60,866 bases of DNA from an uncultured Alphaproteobacteria bacterium (GCA_902586855.1 CACIIZ010000003.1:1-60866); one strand, 5' to 3'. Shown: positions 28,273 through 37,738, counted from the stretch's first letter. Program-made: numbers and translations. Notes: a model not told the origin generated them from the letters alone.

Positions 28273-28848
28273 ATGATAAAAAGTAAAATCAATGCAGTTT
28301 GTGTGTTTTGTGGATCAAGAGCTGGTTATGAAAAAGCATTTTCCGAAGCAGCAATTGAACTTGGGAGGCAGCTCGCTATTCAAAATTATAAGTTAGTTTA
28401 TGGAGCAGGAAATATTGGACTAATGGGCGCTCTAGCCAAATCTTGTGAGAAAGCTGGTGGTGATATATTGGGCGTTATGCCTAAAGCACTCACAAATAAA
28501 GAAATAGGAAGAAGAAGCATTAAGAGTTTTATTGTTACTGAGGACATGCACGAAAGAAAAAAGGTCATGCATATGAATTCAGACGCCGTAATTGCAATGC
28601 CTGGAGGTATTGGTACATTAGAGGAACTCTTCGAGATACTAACCTGGAAACAATTAGGCTTTCATCACAAACCTATTTACCTCTTAAACATTTTAGGATT
28701 CTGGAGTAAAACACTTGTCGCTCTTCAAAGTATAATCAATCTTGGCTTTGCAGAAAAAAAAATTCTTGATCACTTCAAGATATGTCAGTCTGTAGATGAA
28801 ATATTTTTAGACTTTGAAACATCTGCTCTTATAGAGTCTGATGAGTAA
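28273..28848 (+). CDS. LOG family nucleotide 5'-monophosphate phosphoribohydrolase
   Basis: A 191-residue protein of the TIGR00730/LOG family. It has CVFCGSRAG near the N-terminus, the MHERKKVMH substrate-loop motif, and the signature PGGIGTLEELFE. Family members release the base from cytokinin riboside or purine monophosphates; the bacterial role is probably nucleotide salvage or housecleaning. SD AAGGAAACC precedes the ATG. The last 64 bp overlap, on the opposite strand, the 3' end of the RarD-like gene. Confidence 0.92.
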   Translation: MIKSKINAVCVFCGSRAGYEKAFSEAAIELGRQLAIQNYKLVYGAGNIGLMGALAKSCEKAGGDILGVMPKALTNKEIGRRSIKSFIVTEDMHERKKVMHMNSDAVIAMPGGIGTLEELFEILTWKQLGFHHKPIYLLNILGFWSKTLVALQSIINLGFAEKKILDHFKICQSVDEIFLDFETSALIESDE

Positions 28849-29681
28849 AGAAATAGACTGATCCAGATTAAACAGAAGCTAACCCCATGAGTAAAACTAA
28901 AGGGTTCTGAAAAAATAAGCACGGCCACTAGAAATTGTAATGTCGGATTTAAATAGTTCACCAGACCAACCGTGGAATATTTTAATCCATAAGTTGATAA
29001 AGAAAATAAAAATAAAGGAACACCGGTTATTAGCCCAGAAGCAGCAAACATATAAAAATCCCATTTTGACATGCTAGCAAATATTTCTGGTGAATTAATA
29101 ATCAGAAAAATCAAATAACCCATAGCAATTGGAAATAATACGAAAATCTCAATTGAAACAGTCCTAAGTGGATCCATTCCTAGAGTTTTTTTTATGAGAC
29201 CATATATGCTGAAAGTAACTCCTAATAATATAGATATATATGGAATATTACCTAGTCCCATAGCCAAAAATATCACAGCTGAAAGTGCTAGCACCAACGC
29301 AATTAGTTGAATTCTAGAAAATTTTTCTCCCAAAAAAAGAAACCCGAGAAAAACAGCCATTAATGGAAAGATAAAATAAGCAAATGACGCCTGAAGCACT
29401 TGTTCTACGCTGATTGAATAAATGAAACCAAACTGATTTATTCCAATCATCAAACTAGCAAATATCAACAACCAGGAAGTTCTGTAGTTGCTTAATAAGG
29501 ATAAAATCCCAACTAACTTTCCAGTCATTATCAAGAAAAAAGCCAAGAAAAAGGTTGCCCAGATTAACCTAAAGGCCATAATGATTAGGGGATCAATGTG
29601 ACTCATTACCCTGTAAAATAATGGAGATAGTCCCCAAATTATGCACGCACAAACTAGTGATATTAGTGAGTATGACTTCAC
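28785..29681 (-). CDS. RarD-like EamA family transporter
   Basis: A 298-residue permease with ten predicted membrane helices in two five-helix EamA halves. The opening SLISLVCACIIWGLSPLFYR, with FRLIWATFFLAFFL, and NYLNPTLQFLVAVLIFSEPF near the end match the RarD subgroup of drug/metabolite transporters. The substrate is unknown; RarD was first linked to chloramphenicol sensitivity. The 3' end overlaps the LOG gene by 64 bp in convergent orientation. Confidence 0.87.
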   Translation of the reverse strand: MKSYSLISLVCACIIWGLSPLFYRVMSHIDPLIIMAFRLIWATFFLAFFLIMTGKLVGILSLLSNYRTSWLLIFASLMIGINQFGFIYSISVEQVLQASFAYFIFPLMAVFLGFLFLGEKFSRIQLIALVLALSAVIFLAMGLGNIPYISILLGVTFSIYGLIKKTLGMDPLRTVSIEIFVLFPIAMGYLIFLIINSPEIFASMSKWDFYMFAASGLITGVPLFLFSLSTYGLKYSTVGLVNYLNPTLQFLVAVLIFSEPFSFTHGVSFCLIWISLFLYSSDSIRADVSKSKNISSTD

Positions 29682-29708
29682 AGATTTCTTAAGTAAGTGC
29701 TCAGGTCC

Positions 29709-30311
29709 TCACCTCATGCGAGACGCTACATTTTCCCAATTTACTAGTTTATCAAGGAAATTACCTAGATAAGCTGGTCTCTTATTTCTGAAATCAATAT
29801 AATAAGAATGTTCCCAGACATCGCAACCCAACAAGGCGGTTTGATCGAAACATAAAGGGTTTACACCATTCTCAGTCTTGGTCACACTCAAGGAACCGTC
29901 CGATCTTTGAACCAACCAACACCAACCAGAACCAAATTGCCCCACCCCAGCGGCAGAAAATTCCTCTTTGAATTTCTCAACCGAACCAAAGTTTTCCTTC
30001 AGCGATCTTTCTAGTTCAGAAGGCATAGACTTACCTGTCGTACCCATCATATCCCAAAACTGGCAATGATTCCAATGTTGGGAGACATTATTGAATACAC
30101 CGTTTTGTGCTACGGAGCCGGAGCTATAGGTGCCAACTATAATGTCCTCTAAAGACTTATCTTCCCATTCTGTACCTGTTATCAATTTATTCCCGTTATC
30201 TACATATGCTTTATGATGTAAATCATGGTGAAATTCCAATGTTTCGGCGCTCATTCCCAACTGGCTGAGAGCATCGTGACTGTATGGTAGGTCAGGTAAT
30301 GTTAAACTCAT
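29709..30311 (-). CDS. sodB: Superoxide dismutase, iron type
   Basis: Cytosolic enzyme that dismutates superoxide. Metal ligands are His28 (LEFHHD), His82 (QHWNH), Asp164 and His168 (GCDVWEHSYY). Gln78 in NNVSQHWNH stands where Fe-type enzymes carry the second-sphere glutamine (Mn types have Gly there), which favours iron, though cambialism cannot be excluded. The ATG at 30311 has AAGGGA upstream and gives MSLTLPDLPYSHDAL and 200 residues, the family norm; the longer frame to 30374 adds an unmatched leader. It stands alone between the RarD-like and Mth938-like genes. Confidence 0.95.
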   Translation of the reverse strand: MSLTLPDLPYSHDALSQLGMSAETLEFHHDLHHKAYVDNGNKLITGTEWEDKSLEDIIVGTYSSGSVAQNGVFNNVSQHWNHCQFWDMMGTTGKSMPSELERSLKENFGSVEKFKEEFSAAGVGQFGSGWCWLVQRSDGSLSVTKTENGVNPLCFDQTALLGCDVWEHSYYIDFRNKRPAYLGNFLDKLVNWENVASRMR

Positions 30312-30416
30312 TGTCGATCCCTTAACTAAATTAATTTCATAAATTAAATCTGCAACAATATTCTGAAGAACCAAAGAAGTATGGCAAATAATTGTGCGCT
30401 ACACAACTATTTAATT

Positions 30417-30773
30417 TTACAGAATAGGAGCAAGTAAAGCCCCCGCCTTACGATATGCAGATATACTTATATTATAAGCCCTACAGGCAACTGGGGTTGG
30501 TAATATTTCTGTAACAATTCCCCTACTTTTAACCATAGTCTCCACATCACTGTCAACGGGTTCACAATATTTTCCAGTTCCTATGAATAGGATCTCCATC
30601 GAGGAAACATCTTCCTTTAAAAATGAAAGATCTTTAAATCCCTGCCAAGAGATCAAAATATTATAAAAAACAAAAACACCCCCACTTATTTTTTTTTTGT
30701 CAATCCTAAAGAAGTTTTTGCCATAAGATTGAATGGGAATAGATCCATGGTATTCAGTCTCTGAAAATAGCAT
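30417..30773 (-). CDS. Mth938-like domain protein
   Basis: A 118-residue protein of the Mth938/Xcc1710 (DUF498) family, related to mitochondrial NDUFAF3, a complex I assembly factor. The pattern MEILFIGTG-x-KYCEP followed by GIVTEILPTPVACRAYN is diagnostic. The bacterial function is not established. It lies 11 bp after secF on the same strand, the usual alphaproteobacterial context, so it is co-transcribed with yajC-secD-secF. Confidence 0.85.
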   Translation of the reverse strand: MLFSETEYHGSIPIQSYGKNFFRIDKKKISGGVFVFYNILISWQGFKDLSFLKEDVSSMEILFIGTGKYCEPVDSDVETMVKSRGIVTEILPTPVACRAYNISISAYRKAGALLAPIL

Positions 30774-30784
30774 TCCTTACTTAC

Positions 30785-31768
30785 CTATTCAGTAGAATTA
30801 CCAAAATTTGTTCCCGCACCTCCGGACTCCGATGAAGACCAATCCCTTTTAACCCCTAATTTAAGCAATATTGCCGAAGCAACAAAAATAGACGAATAGG
30901 TGCCTATCAGAACTCCCCAAATCATAGCAAATGTAAACCCTCTAATTACTTCTCCTCCAAAGATGTAGAGAGCCAAAAGTGCCAGAAGAGTGGTTACAGA
31001 GGTCATTATAGTTCTACTCAAGGTGTCATTAATCGATCCGTTGAGTAAGTCCACAAGGGATTTTGATTGGTATTGCTTCAAATTTTCCCTAATTCGATCA
31101 AAAACAATAACCGTATCGTTCAGAGAGTATCCCACAATAGTCAACAGCGCAGCTATAATAGACAAATTAAATTCTAAACCAATTATTGAAAAGATACCGA
31201 TTGTAATGATAACATCGTGAAGTAACGCCAGTACTGCGCCGAGTGAAAATTGCCACTCAAATCTGATCCAGATATAAAATAGGACAGCAAAAACTGCCAA
31301 ACATACCGCTAATACTGCCTTTTGAACCAATTCACCAGAAACCTTAGAACCTACGCTTTCTGTCTGTAAAAAGGTCACCGAGTTTAGTGCCACCTCCAAA
31401 CTCTTTTTCACATTAATGATCATCTGGTTTTGAACTTCTTCATTACCCTCTTGCTGTTCTATTTTGATCAAATATAAAGGGTTACTTTCTGATCCTACAA
31501 TCACAGCGGTTGGATCAGAAACCTCCGTGACTGTCAAATCACCCAAATCTAAATCACTCAGGGTTTTTCTGATTTTGCTAATTGAACTACCTTCAGATGT
31601 CTTGATCATCAGCATAGTCCCTCCCCTAAAATCAATTCCATAATTTAAACCATTTATGAAGTAGAATATCAAAGACAAAATTACGGCGAAACAAGATATC
31701 CAAAGGGCAACTCTCGATTTACCAAAAAAGTCTATAGACGTATTGCTCGGAACTAATCTCAGTCTCAT
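30785..31768 (-). CDS. secF: Protein translocase subunit SecF
   Basis: An RND-like membrane protein that with SecD uses proton motive force to complete Sec export. It has 327 residues, six membrane helices and the SecF signature GLNYGIDFRGGTMLMI, with VGYSLNDTVIVFDRIREN in helix 4. It follows secD by 10 bp, so the two are co-transcribed. Confidence 0.96.
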   Translation of the reverse strand: MRLRLVPSNTSIDFFGKSRVALWISCFAVILSLIFYFINGLNYGIDFRGGTMLMIKTSEGSSISKIRKTLSDLDLGDLTVTEVSDPTAVIVGSESNPLYLIKIEQQEGNEEVQNQMIINVKKSLEVALNSVTFLQTESVGSKVSGELVQKAVLAVCLAVFAVLFYIWIRFEWQFSLGAVLALLHDVIITIGIFSIIGLEFNLSIIAALLTIVGYSLNDTVIVFDRIRENLKQYQSKSLVDLLNGSINDTLSRTIMTSVTTLLALLALYIFGGEVIRGFTFAMIWGVLIGTYSSIFVASAILLKLGVKRDWSSSESGGAGTNFGNSTE

Positions 31769-31778
31769 GGGGACATCC

Positions 31779-33425
31779 TCATACTACCAATTTTTTTGGC
31801 CTAGAAAAATCTATGTAAAAAGCTACCAACAACCTGGTCAAAAACACTGCTGTAAAGACCGAAGTAATAATGCCTATACCTAAAGTAACAGAAAACCCCC
31901 TTATAGGACCAGAACCTAGTGTAAACAAAATTATAGCCGCAATAAACGTGGTTACATTAGCGTCAATGATTGAAGTCAAGGCCTTTTCATATCCCAATTC
32001 TATAGCCCTAAAAATAGTTTTGTTTACTTTTAGTTCTTCCTTAATTCTTTCAAAAATTAAAACATTAGCATCTACTGCCATTCCTATTGTTAAAACGATA
32101 CCTGCTATACCAGGAAGCGTTAGTGTCGCACTCATCGCCGCCATTATTGAAAAAATTAATGCAATGTTGATAATCAGACCAATATTTGCAAAAAATCCAA
32201 AAAGGCCATAGGTTAATACCATAAAAATCAGAATTAATAATCCTGCTATAATTGCCGCAATCTTTCCTGACTGAATACTATCGGCACCAAGTTCTGGACC
32301 TACAGTTCTCTGCTCAAGAACCTTGATTGAAGCCGGTAGTGCGCCCGCACGCAAAAGGATTGCTAGCCGATTGCTTTCATCAACTGTAAAACTACCTGTG
32401 ATTATTCCTGAACCTCCTGGAATATGGCTCTGAATTATTGGCGCCGAGATTACCTCTGAGTCTAAAACAATTGCAAAGGGATTACCTATGTTTTCCTTGG
32501 TATAATCACCAAACTTTCTTCCCCCTATAGGATTAAATTGAAAAGACACCGCAGGTCTATTGTTTTGGTCAAAGGAAGGTTGAGCATTTGTTAATTGTGA
32601 ACCAGATACAACACTTTTTATCTCCAATGAAAAACATACGTTAGAGTCTTCACTAGATGGCAAAATTATGCTTTTCATATTTGATTTTTTACTGCAGGAT
32701 ACGTTGTTGCTTATAACGGGATGAAATGTCAGTTTGGCTGTTTTACCTATAAGCCTCAATAATTCTTCAGCAGATCCCAATCCGGGCACTTGTATTAGAA
32801 CCCTCCTTTCACCTTGCCTTTGAATAGTTGGTTCTCTTGTCCCAGCTTCATCAACCCTCCTGCGGATTATTTCAAGAGATTGCGCCATAGTCAGCTTGTC
32901 AATTCTTGTTTGCTCAATTTCACTCAGCGAAATTCTTATGGTTTGATCATCGAAGGCAGTAAATTCCAATATTCCTCTTGATTTACTCTCTTGTTTTAAA
33001 AACTCTATTGCTCCTTGGAGACCCTCTTTCTGACCCAGTTTTATCAACAAATCGCTAAAGCCCCCTGAAATTTGCTTAATAGAACCAACAGAATCTCTGA
33101 TCGACCTCAGCTTTTTCCTCATTTCAGGCCAGTAAGAATTCAACCGCTCCGAATACACTTCCTCAAGGCTTACCTCAACTAAAACGTGAGCACCTCCACG
33201 GAGATCTAAACCCAGGTTCACTATTTTCGATGGCGCCCATGAATACCATGATGATTGCAGATTTCTTGACAACTCATTTTCTGCTAATTGACCAAGGGCC
33301 ATTTGGGCTTGAATATCATTATATTTCTCTACTTGTGAATAAAAAAGGTGCGGGATGACACTATAAATGCCCCATAGACAGGGGATAAAGATCAAAAATA
33401 TTTTCCACCAAGGAAATCTCAACAT
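31779..33425 (-). CDS. secD: Protein translocase subunit SecD
   Basis: The larger SecDF subunit, 548 residues: an N-terminal helix, a big periplasmic domain at about residues 60-375, and five more C-terminal helices. The motif NLGLDLRGGAHVLVEV is present, as are GIAGIVLTIGMAVDANVLIFERIKEE and the C-terminal VTLGIGIITSVFTAVFLTRLL. Its start lies 40 bp after yajC; the order yajC-secD-secF is the standard one. Confidence 0.97.
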   Translation of the reverse strand: MLRFPWWKIFLIFIPCLWGIYSVIPHLFYSQVEKYNDIQAQMALGQLAENELSRNLQSSWYSWAPSKIVNLGLDLRGGAHVLVEVSLEEVYSERLNSYWPEMRKKLRSIRDSVGSIKQISGGFSDLLIKLGQKEGLQGAIEFLKQESKSRGILEFTAFDDQTIRISLSEIEQTRIDKLTMAQSLEIIRRRVDEAGTREPTIQRQGERRVLIQVPGLGSAEELLRLIGKTAKLTFHPVISNNVSCSKKSNMKSIILPSSEDSNVCFSLEIKSVVSGSQLTNAQPSFDQNNRPAVSFQFNPIGGRKFGDYTKENIGNPFAIVLDSEVISAPIIQSHIPGGSGIITGSFTVDESNRLAILLRAGALPASIKVLEQRTVGPELGADSIQSGKIAAIIAGLLILIFMVLTYGLFGFFANIGLIINIALIFSIMAAMSATLTLPGIAGIVLTIGMAVDANVLIFERIKEELKVNKTIFRAIELGYEKALTSIIDANVTTFIAAIILFTLGSGPIRGFSVTLGIGIITSVFTAVFLTRLLVAFYIDFSRPKKLVV

Positions 33426-33465
33426 TTTATTAGATTACCCTTTATTCAGAAAGTACGGTCTAAAC

Positions 33466-33780
33466 TTATTTCTTTTCAAGCACATTCACAATCGTTGATC
33501 TCATAACCCTAACTTTTGTATTTGCGGCAATTTCAAGCTCAATTTCAGACTCATCTTTCACTTTTGTTATCTTACCTATTATACCGCCTTGGGTCAAAAC
33601 CTGATCACCACGCTTTAAGGCAGTCACCATCTGATTATGCTCTTTTGCCTTTCTTTGCTGCGGCCTAATTATTATAAAATACATGATTGCAAAAATGAGC
33701 ACTAATGGGATCAAAGAACCAAAAGTCGACCCAAAGCCTCCAGATCCAGTCGCCTGAGCATAAGCAGGGGTGAAAAACAT
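33466..33780 (-). CDS. yajC: Preprotein translocase subunit YajC
   Basis: A small accessory subunit of the SecDF complex, 104 residues. One membrane helix (LIPLVLIFAIMYFIIIRP) is followed by QQRKAKEHNQMV and a basic cytosolic beta domain (GDQVLTQGGIIGKITKV). The ATG at 33780 has AAGG 8 nt upstream and yields the usual MFFTPAYAQ start; an in-frame TTG five codons earlier was rejected. First gene of yajC-secD-secF-Mth938. Confidence 0.96.
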   Translation of the reverse strand: MFFTPAYAQATGSGGFGSTFGSLIPLVLIFAIMYFIIIRPQQRKAKEHNQMVTALKRGDQVLTQGGIIGKITKVKDESEIELEIAANTKVRVMRSTIVNVLEKK

Positions 33781-33938
33781 GATAGTACCTTTCAAATAAT
33801 TTAAGTAATGATCTTTAAATTTGAGACAAGAATAACCATTCTCAAATACTTCTCAATCCGCCTTTCCGACATTAACTATTTAAAAGCATTTGATCGGTCA
33901 AGTGTAATAATAGCAATGGGGTTAAAACTAAAGTAAAT

Positions 33939-34289
33939 CTAATTTTCCTGAGATGGACTAAATATATTTGAGAAGGCATTCACCTCCTCTGAAGTCAATT
34001 TCAGAGCCTTTTGCTTAAGATGAACCTGCTCCAGTTGTCTAGTTTCTGAATTGTTTACAATTTCACCAGGCAATGGCTTCCACTCCAAAACCAAATTTCC
34101 CTTCTTTAGTTTTGCAGGCAACTTTAGACCATAGCGATTTGCCAATTTCTCAAATTCTAGACGTAGGTCCTCAAGATTACTTACTTCGAAACCTTTCGGG
34201 AATACCACCTCGCCAAGGCTCTCGCCTAAATACTCTTCTTCACCGATTAAATATTCTAGGAATGAGATTTGTATAGGTTTTGGCTTCAT
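33939..34289 (-). CDS. Hypothetical protein upstream of yajC
   Basis: A 116-residue soluble protein that I do not recognise. It has an acidic N-terminus (ISFLEYLIGEEEYLGESLGE), a helical middle, and a C-terminal part rich in Gln, Lys and Glu. No signal peptide, helix or Cys is visible. A strong ribosome-binding site, CAGGAGATG, lies about 9 nt before the ATG, which supports it being a real gene. It is on the same strand as yajC with a 158-bp gap, so it could belong to the same region of transcription but need not be functionally linked. Confidence 0.6.
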   Translation of the reverse strand: MKPKPIQISFLEYLIGEEEYLGESLGEVVFPKGFEVSNLEDLRLEFEKLANRYGLKLPAKLKKGNLVLEWKPLPGEIVNNSETRQLEQVHLKQKALKLTSEEVNAFSNIFSPSQEN

Positions 34290-34453
34290 TTTTTTAACAT
34301 CTCCTGAGATAATATACCCAACAACCTATTGGCATTGCAACTATATTTAGCAATTTCTTTTTTATTAGGTACTAATTAATGGTAATACATGGAACTGAAG
34401 ATGCTTTATGAGGCTTTCAGTCAGACACTACAAATTCTCCCAGCATTTCTCAA

Positions 34454-34714
34454 TTAATAACACAAAATTAGCCTGCTCTCATATTGATAACCAAAAAAAC
34501 ACACCACTGGTGAGCCTCGAACTATTAGTTCAATTCTAGATAATTTTTTGAAATCTATATTTCTATTTTTCAGGATAACCTCTTTTTTGACATTTCTGCT
34601 AATGGAATCGCGGGTCAGCAAAAGCTCATGACCAACGCTAGTCTCTCCCCAAATCTTCACTCCAATCAAAAAAAATAAAAGTGAAAGAGACAGCAGTTTT
34701 ATACATTCCCTCAT
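34454..34714 (-). CDS. Small secreted hypothetical protein
   Basis: An 86-residue protein with a clear signal peptide (residues about 5-22, LLSLSLLFFLIGVKIWG), giving a mature part of about 64 residues with two Cys in the last third (VVCFFGYQY and ILCY at the end). I do not recognise a family. TAGGG lies about 6 nt before the ATG. It follows another small secreted-type gene on the same strand with a gap of 55 bp. The pair may be lineage-specific envelope or secreted proteins. Confidence 0.5.
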   Translation of the reverse strand: MRECIKLLSLSLLFFLIGVKIWGETSVGHELLLTRDSISRNVKKEVILKNRNIDFKKLSRIELIVRGSPVVCFFGYQYESRLILCY

Positions 34715-34769
34715 GGTACCCTATTTTGCTTTCTCACTACTTCTTATCCCTATTCATTAATCCTAAAAG

Positions 34770-35150
34770 CTAATTTGTTGCACGGCATTTGCTAAACCAA
34801 AACCAACGCCGATCAATATGCGGAAAATAGACCGCCACACGAAAAACAGCTTGTGTGACAGGTGCAGCAGTGACAAGGGTTCCGTTTGGTGCCACAAATA
34901 AATCATAGTTTGGTAAACTGTAGGACAGCTGCGAAAACTTTGGAATACCCTCTGGTAAGCCAGAACCACTACGAAAAGTCAGTGTGCCACTGTCGATGGA
35001 TGACATGAAAGGCTCTTTTTCTTTTTGTAAGGTAAGCGTATTAGTCCAGGGATCACAGAGATAATTATCCGCAAGAACTTTCTCAAGAGAGCACAAATAA
35101 AGGAATAACAAAATGAAGATAAAAGTATTCATTCGTTTGAGTTGAGACAT
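34770..35150 (-). CDS. Secreted hypothetical protein
   Basis: A 126-residue protein with a signal peptide (FIFILLFLYLCSLEKVLA, cleavage probably after ADN) and a beta-rich mature part with many Thr, Ser and Leu residues. No family is recognised. The ATG at 35150 was used in place of a GTG two codons upstream; another ATG five codons later would also retain the signal sequence. No strong Shine-Dalgarno is seen. It lies upstream of the 86-residue secreted protein and is divergent from the acyl-CoA synthetase gene. Confidence 0.5.
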   Translation of the reverse strand: MSQLKRMNTFIFILLFLYLCSLEKVLADNYLCDPWTNTLTLQKEKEPFMSSIDSGTLTFRSGSGLPEGIPKFSQLSYSLPNYDLFVAPNGTLVTAAPVTQAVFRVAVYFPHIDRRWFWFSKCRATN

Positions 35151-35244
35151 AATCACAAAATAACGATAAAAGTGTAAAAGGAAATTGTAAATAGGTAACG
35201 GGTAGAGCTATAGTATAGATTAATAAGGTTGGGACTTTATAATT

Positions 35245-36756
35245 GTGTACGACTTACTACTGAAAAAAATAGAAATTAATGAAGAAATAGCGTTGGAAGC
35301 CCCCTTTAGAGAACCTCTAACGTTTCGTAAACTCAATGAAACTCTGACGCATCTAAAGAGTACATTCGAAGAGCTACTAATTACGCCGTCAGACCCTGTA
35401 GCTATTGTTTTACCCAATGGTCCCGATTTAGGTATTTTATTCCTTGCTTCAGCCTGCTTTGGAATTGCTGCACCGTTAAATCCGAACTATAGCAAACAGG
35501 AGTTTTTGTTCTTTCTAAAAGATTTAGGGGCTAGGTTCTTAATTGTGGATCCTGCACTCAATTCTAATGCTTGCTCCGCAGCAATGGAGCTAGACCTTCC
35601 CATATTAGATTTATTTCCTACCAACATCGCCGGAAGTTTTACCTTAAAGGTGAGGACCAATCTTCGTGTGACAAATCAGAAAATTGATATTTACAGCAAA
35701 AATACTTCTTTGTTACTTCATACATCCGGAACCACTTCCAAACCAAAACTAGTACCATTAACTGCGGAAAATCTTATCCAATCGGCAACGAATATAGGCA
35801 ATACTCTTGAATTGTCAAAACAAGACACATGTCTGAATATCATGCCACTATTCCATATTCATGGTCTTGTAGCAGTACTACTGACATCTTTGCTATTCAG
35901 AAACAAATTAATCTGCTCTCCTGGTTTCAATGCTCTGACATTTTTTAAATTGATCCAAGAATATAAACCCACTTGGTATAGCGGTGTACCAACAATGCAC
36001 CAAACAATTCTGCAGCGCTCTACAAAAAACAAGGAGATTATTGAGGAAAACCCTTTGAGATTTATTAGATCTTCCTCGGCTGCATTACCAAAACCAGTTT
36101 TTAAAGAATTGGAGAATACATTTCAGTGCCCTGTAATTGAAGCATATGGGATGACGGAAGCATCTCACCAAATAGCTTCTAATCCTCTACCACCAGGATT
36201 ACGCAAACCAGGCACAGTAGGAGTAGCATCCGGTCCAAGGGTCAAAATAATTACCCAGGATGGCAATGAATTACCCGTTAACCAGGAGGGAGAAATAGCG
36301 ATCAAAGGAAAAACCGTTATTGATAGCTACGTCAATAATTCTGAGGCAAACCATAACTCATTTGTTCAGAATTGGTTTAAGACAGGAGACTTAGGCTACA
36401 TGGATAAAGAGGGATATATAAGAATTTCTGGACGAATAAAGGAGATCATTAATAAAGGAGGAGAAAAAATATCTCCAAAAGAAATTGACGATATTCTACA
36501 AGAAATGCCTGCTATTGATCAGGTGGTATGCTTTGCCATGCAGGACAAGAGGTATGGAGAAGAAATTGGATGTGCAATAGTATTAGTGCCTGGGATGAAC
36601 CTGAAAGAGCAAGAAATTGTTGAGTATGCATCAAAATTCCTTGCAAAATACAAAATTCCAAAGAACTTTTTCTTTCTTAGTGAAATTCCCAAGGGGGCTA
36701 CTGGAAAACTCCAAAGAATAGGTCTAGCAAAAAAGCTTGGTTTAGAAAATGAGTAA
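35245..36756 (+). CDS. AMP-forming acyl-CoA synthetase, oxalyl-CoA synthetase-like
   Basis: An adenylate-forming ligase of 503 residues that activates a carboxylic acid to its CoA thioester. The P-loop motif LLHTSGTTSKPKLVPLT, the A5 motif EAYGMTEASHQIASNPLPPG, the A7/A8 region TGDLGYMDKEGYIRISGR-x-KE and the C-terminal lysine loop PKGATGKLQR are all present. The extended VMPLFHIHG-like core (INIMPLFHIHGL form) resembles oxalate-CoA ligases, but the true substrate is not shown by the sequence. The start is a GTG. It overlaps the next gene by 8 bp, so the two are co-translated. Confidence 0.82.
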   Translation: MYDLLLKKIEINEEIALEAPFREPLTFRKLNETLTHLKSTFEELLITPSDPVAIVLPNGPDLGILFLASACFGIAAPLNPNYSKQEFLFFLKDLGARFLIVDPALNSNACSAAMELDLPILDLFPTNIAGSFTLKVRTNLRVTNQKIDIYSKNTSLLLHTSGTTSKPKLVPLTAENLIQSATNIGNTLELSKQDTCLNIMPLFHIHGLVAVLLTSLLFRNKLICSPGFNALTFFKLIQEYKPTWYSGVPTMHQTILQRSTKNKEIIEENPLRFIRSSSAALPKPVFKELENTFQCPVIEAYGMTEASHQIASNPLPPGLRKPGTVGVASGPRVKIITQDGNELPVNQEGEIAIKGKTVIDSYVNNSEANHNSFVQNWFKTGDLGYMDKEGYIRISGRIKEIINKGGEKISPKEIDDILQEMPAIDQVVCFAMQDKRYGEEIGCAIVLVPGMNLKEQEIVEYASKFLAKYKIPKNFFFLSEIPKGATGKLQRIGLAKKLGLENE

Positions 36757-37738
36757 AAACAATACCCACTACTGTGTTTTGGGAGCCGGGGCAATAGGTG
36801 GATTAATAGCTGCCCACTTATGTAAGTCTGGATATAATGTATCTTGCATTGCCAGAGGAGGAACTTATTCTGCCTTAACAAAAAATGGAATCAAAGTTAG
36901 AAACGAGCAAAGTCAATTTAATTCTCAGCCCAGGGTGTATCGGATAACGGATACCATTCCTGAAATAGATTACCTATTTATAACTTTGAAGGCTAGTTCC
37001 CTACCCAAAGTCGCAAAAGATATTTCAAAATTGCTCACCAAGAAAACAACCGTTATAACCGGAATGAATGGGATCCCGCATTGGTATTTCAACGGTCTTA
37101 AATCTGACTATGGGAGCCTAAGATTAAATTCTGTTGATCCTAATGGTATTGTATCCAAGGGACTTCCATCGGCAAAAATTATTGGTTCAGTCATTTATCC
37201 TGCTGCCGAATTAATTGAACCCGGTGTTATCTACCACAAAAGTGGCTATAAAATTACTTTAGGAGAGCCTGATGGCTCACGCTCCAAAAGAATTGAAAAT
37301 TTGTCGGTTGCTCTTAGTAACTCTGGCTTCAGAGCACCAATTCGAAAAAATATACGGGATGAGATCTGGATCAAGCTTTTAGGTAATGTAGCATTTAATC
37401 CTTTATCTGCCTTAACGGGAGGAAGTTTGGCAGAAATATGTGCTAATTCGGAAACCAGAAAAATTGTTTCCGAACTGATGGAAGAGACCAAGGCAATTGG
37501 TGAAAAACTTGGCGCTAATTTCCAAATATCTATTGAAAAGCGAATAAAGGGTGCCGAAGCCGTAGGAGACCACAAAACATCCATGCTGCAAGATTTGGAA
37601 GCCGGTCGTCCCATGGAAATTGACGCTATAGTCACAGCTGTTCAGGAATTGGGAAAAATAACTCAGACACCAACCACAGTGCTAGATATAATTAGTGGAC
37701 TCTTAAAACAAAAAGTTGAACTTCTTGGCTTAAATTAA
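36749..37738 (+). CDS. Ketopantoate reductase family (PanE/ApbA) oxidoreductase
   Basis: A 329-residue NADP-dependent dehydrogenase of the ketopantoate reductase family. The Rossmann motif GAGAIGG is at residues 12-18, and the catalytic lysine and asparagine lie in EIWIKLLGNVAFNPLSALTG (about residues 206-222). True PanE makes pantoate for CoA synthesis, but the family includes paralogs acting on other 2-keto acids. Fusion by overlap to a CoA ligase gene makes an acid-activation or CoA-linked role plausible, so the panE symbol is not assigned. Confidence 0.8.
   Translation: MSKNNTHYCVLGAGAIGGLIAAHLCKSGYNVSCIARGGTYSALTKNGIKVRNEQSQFNSQPRVYRITDTIPEIDYLFITLKASSLPKVAKDISKLLTKKTTVITGMNGIPHWYFNGLKSDYGSLRLNSVDPNGIVSKGLPSAKIIGSVIYPAAELIEPGVIYHKSGYKITLGEPDGSRSKRIENLSVALSNSGFRAPIRKNIRDEIWIKLLGNVAFNPLSALTGGSLAEICANSETRKIVSELMEETKAIGEKLGANFQISIEKRIKGAEAVGDHKTSMLQDLEAGRPMEIDAIVTAVQELGKITQTPTTVLDIISGLLKQKVELLGLN

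Noticed and set aside
36749-37738. Assigning the panE symbol to the ketopantoate reductase family protein
   Set aside because: The family has many paralogs with other substrates, and the coupled CoA ligase makes a different role possible.
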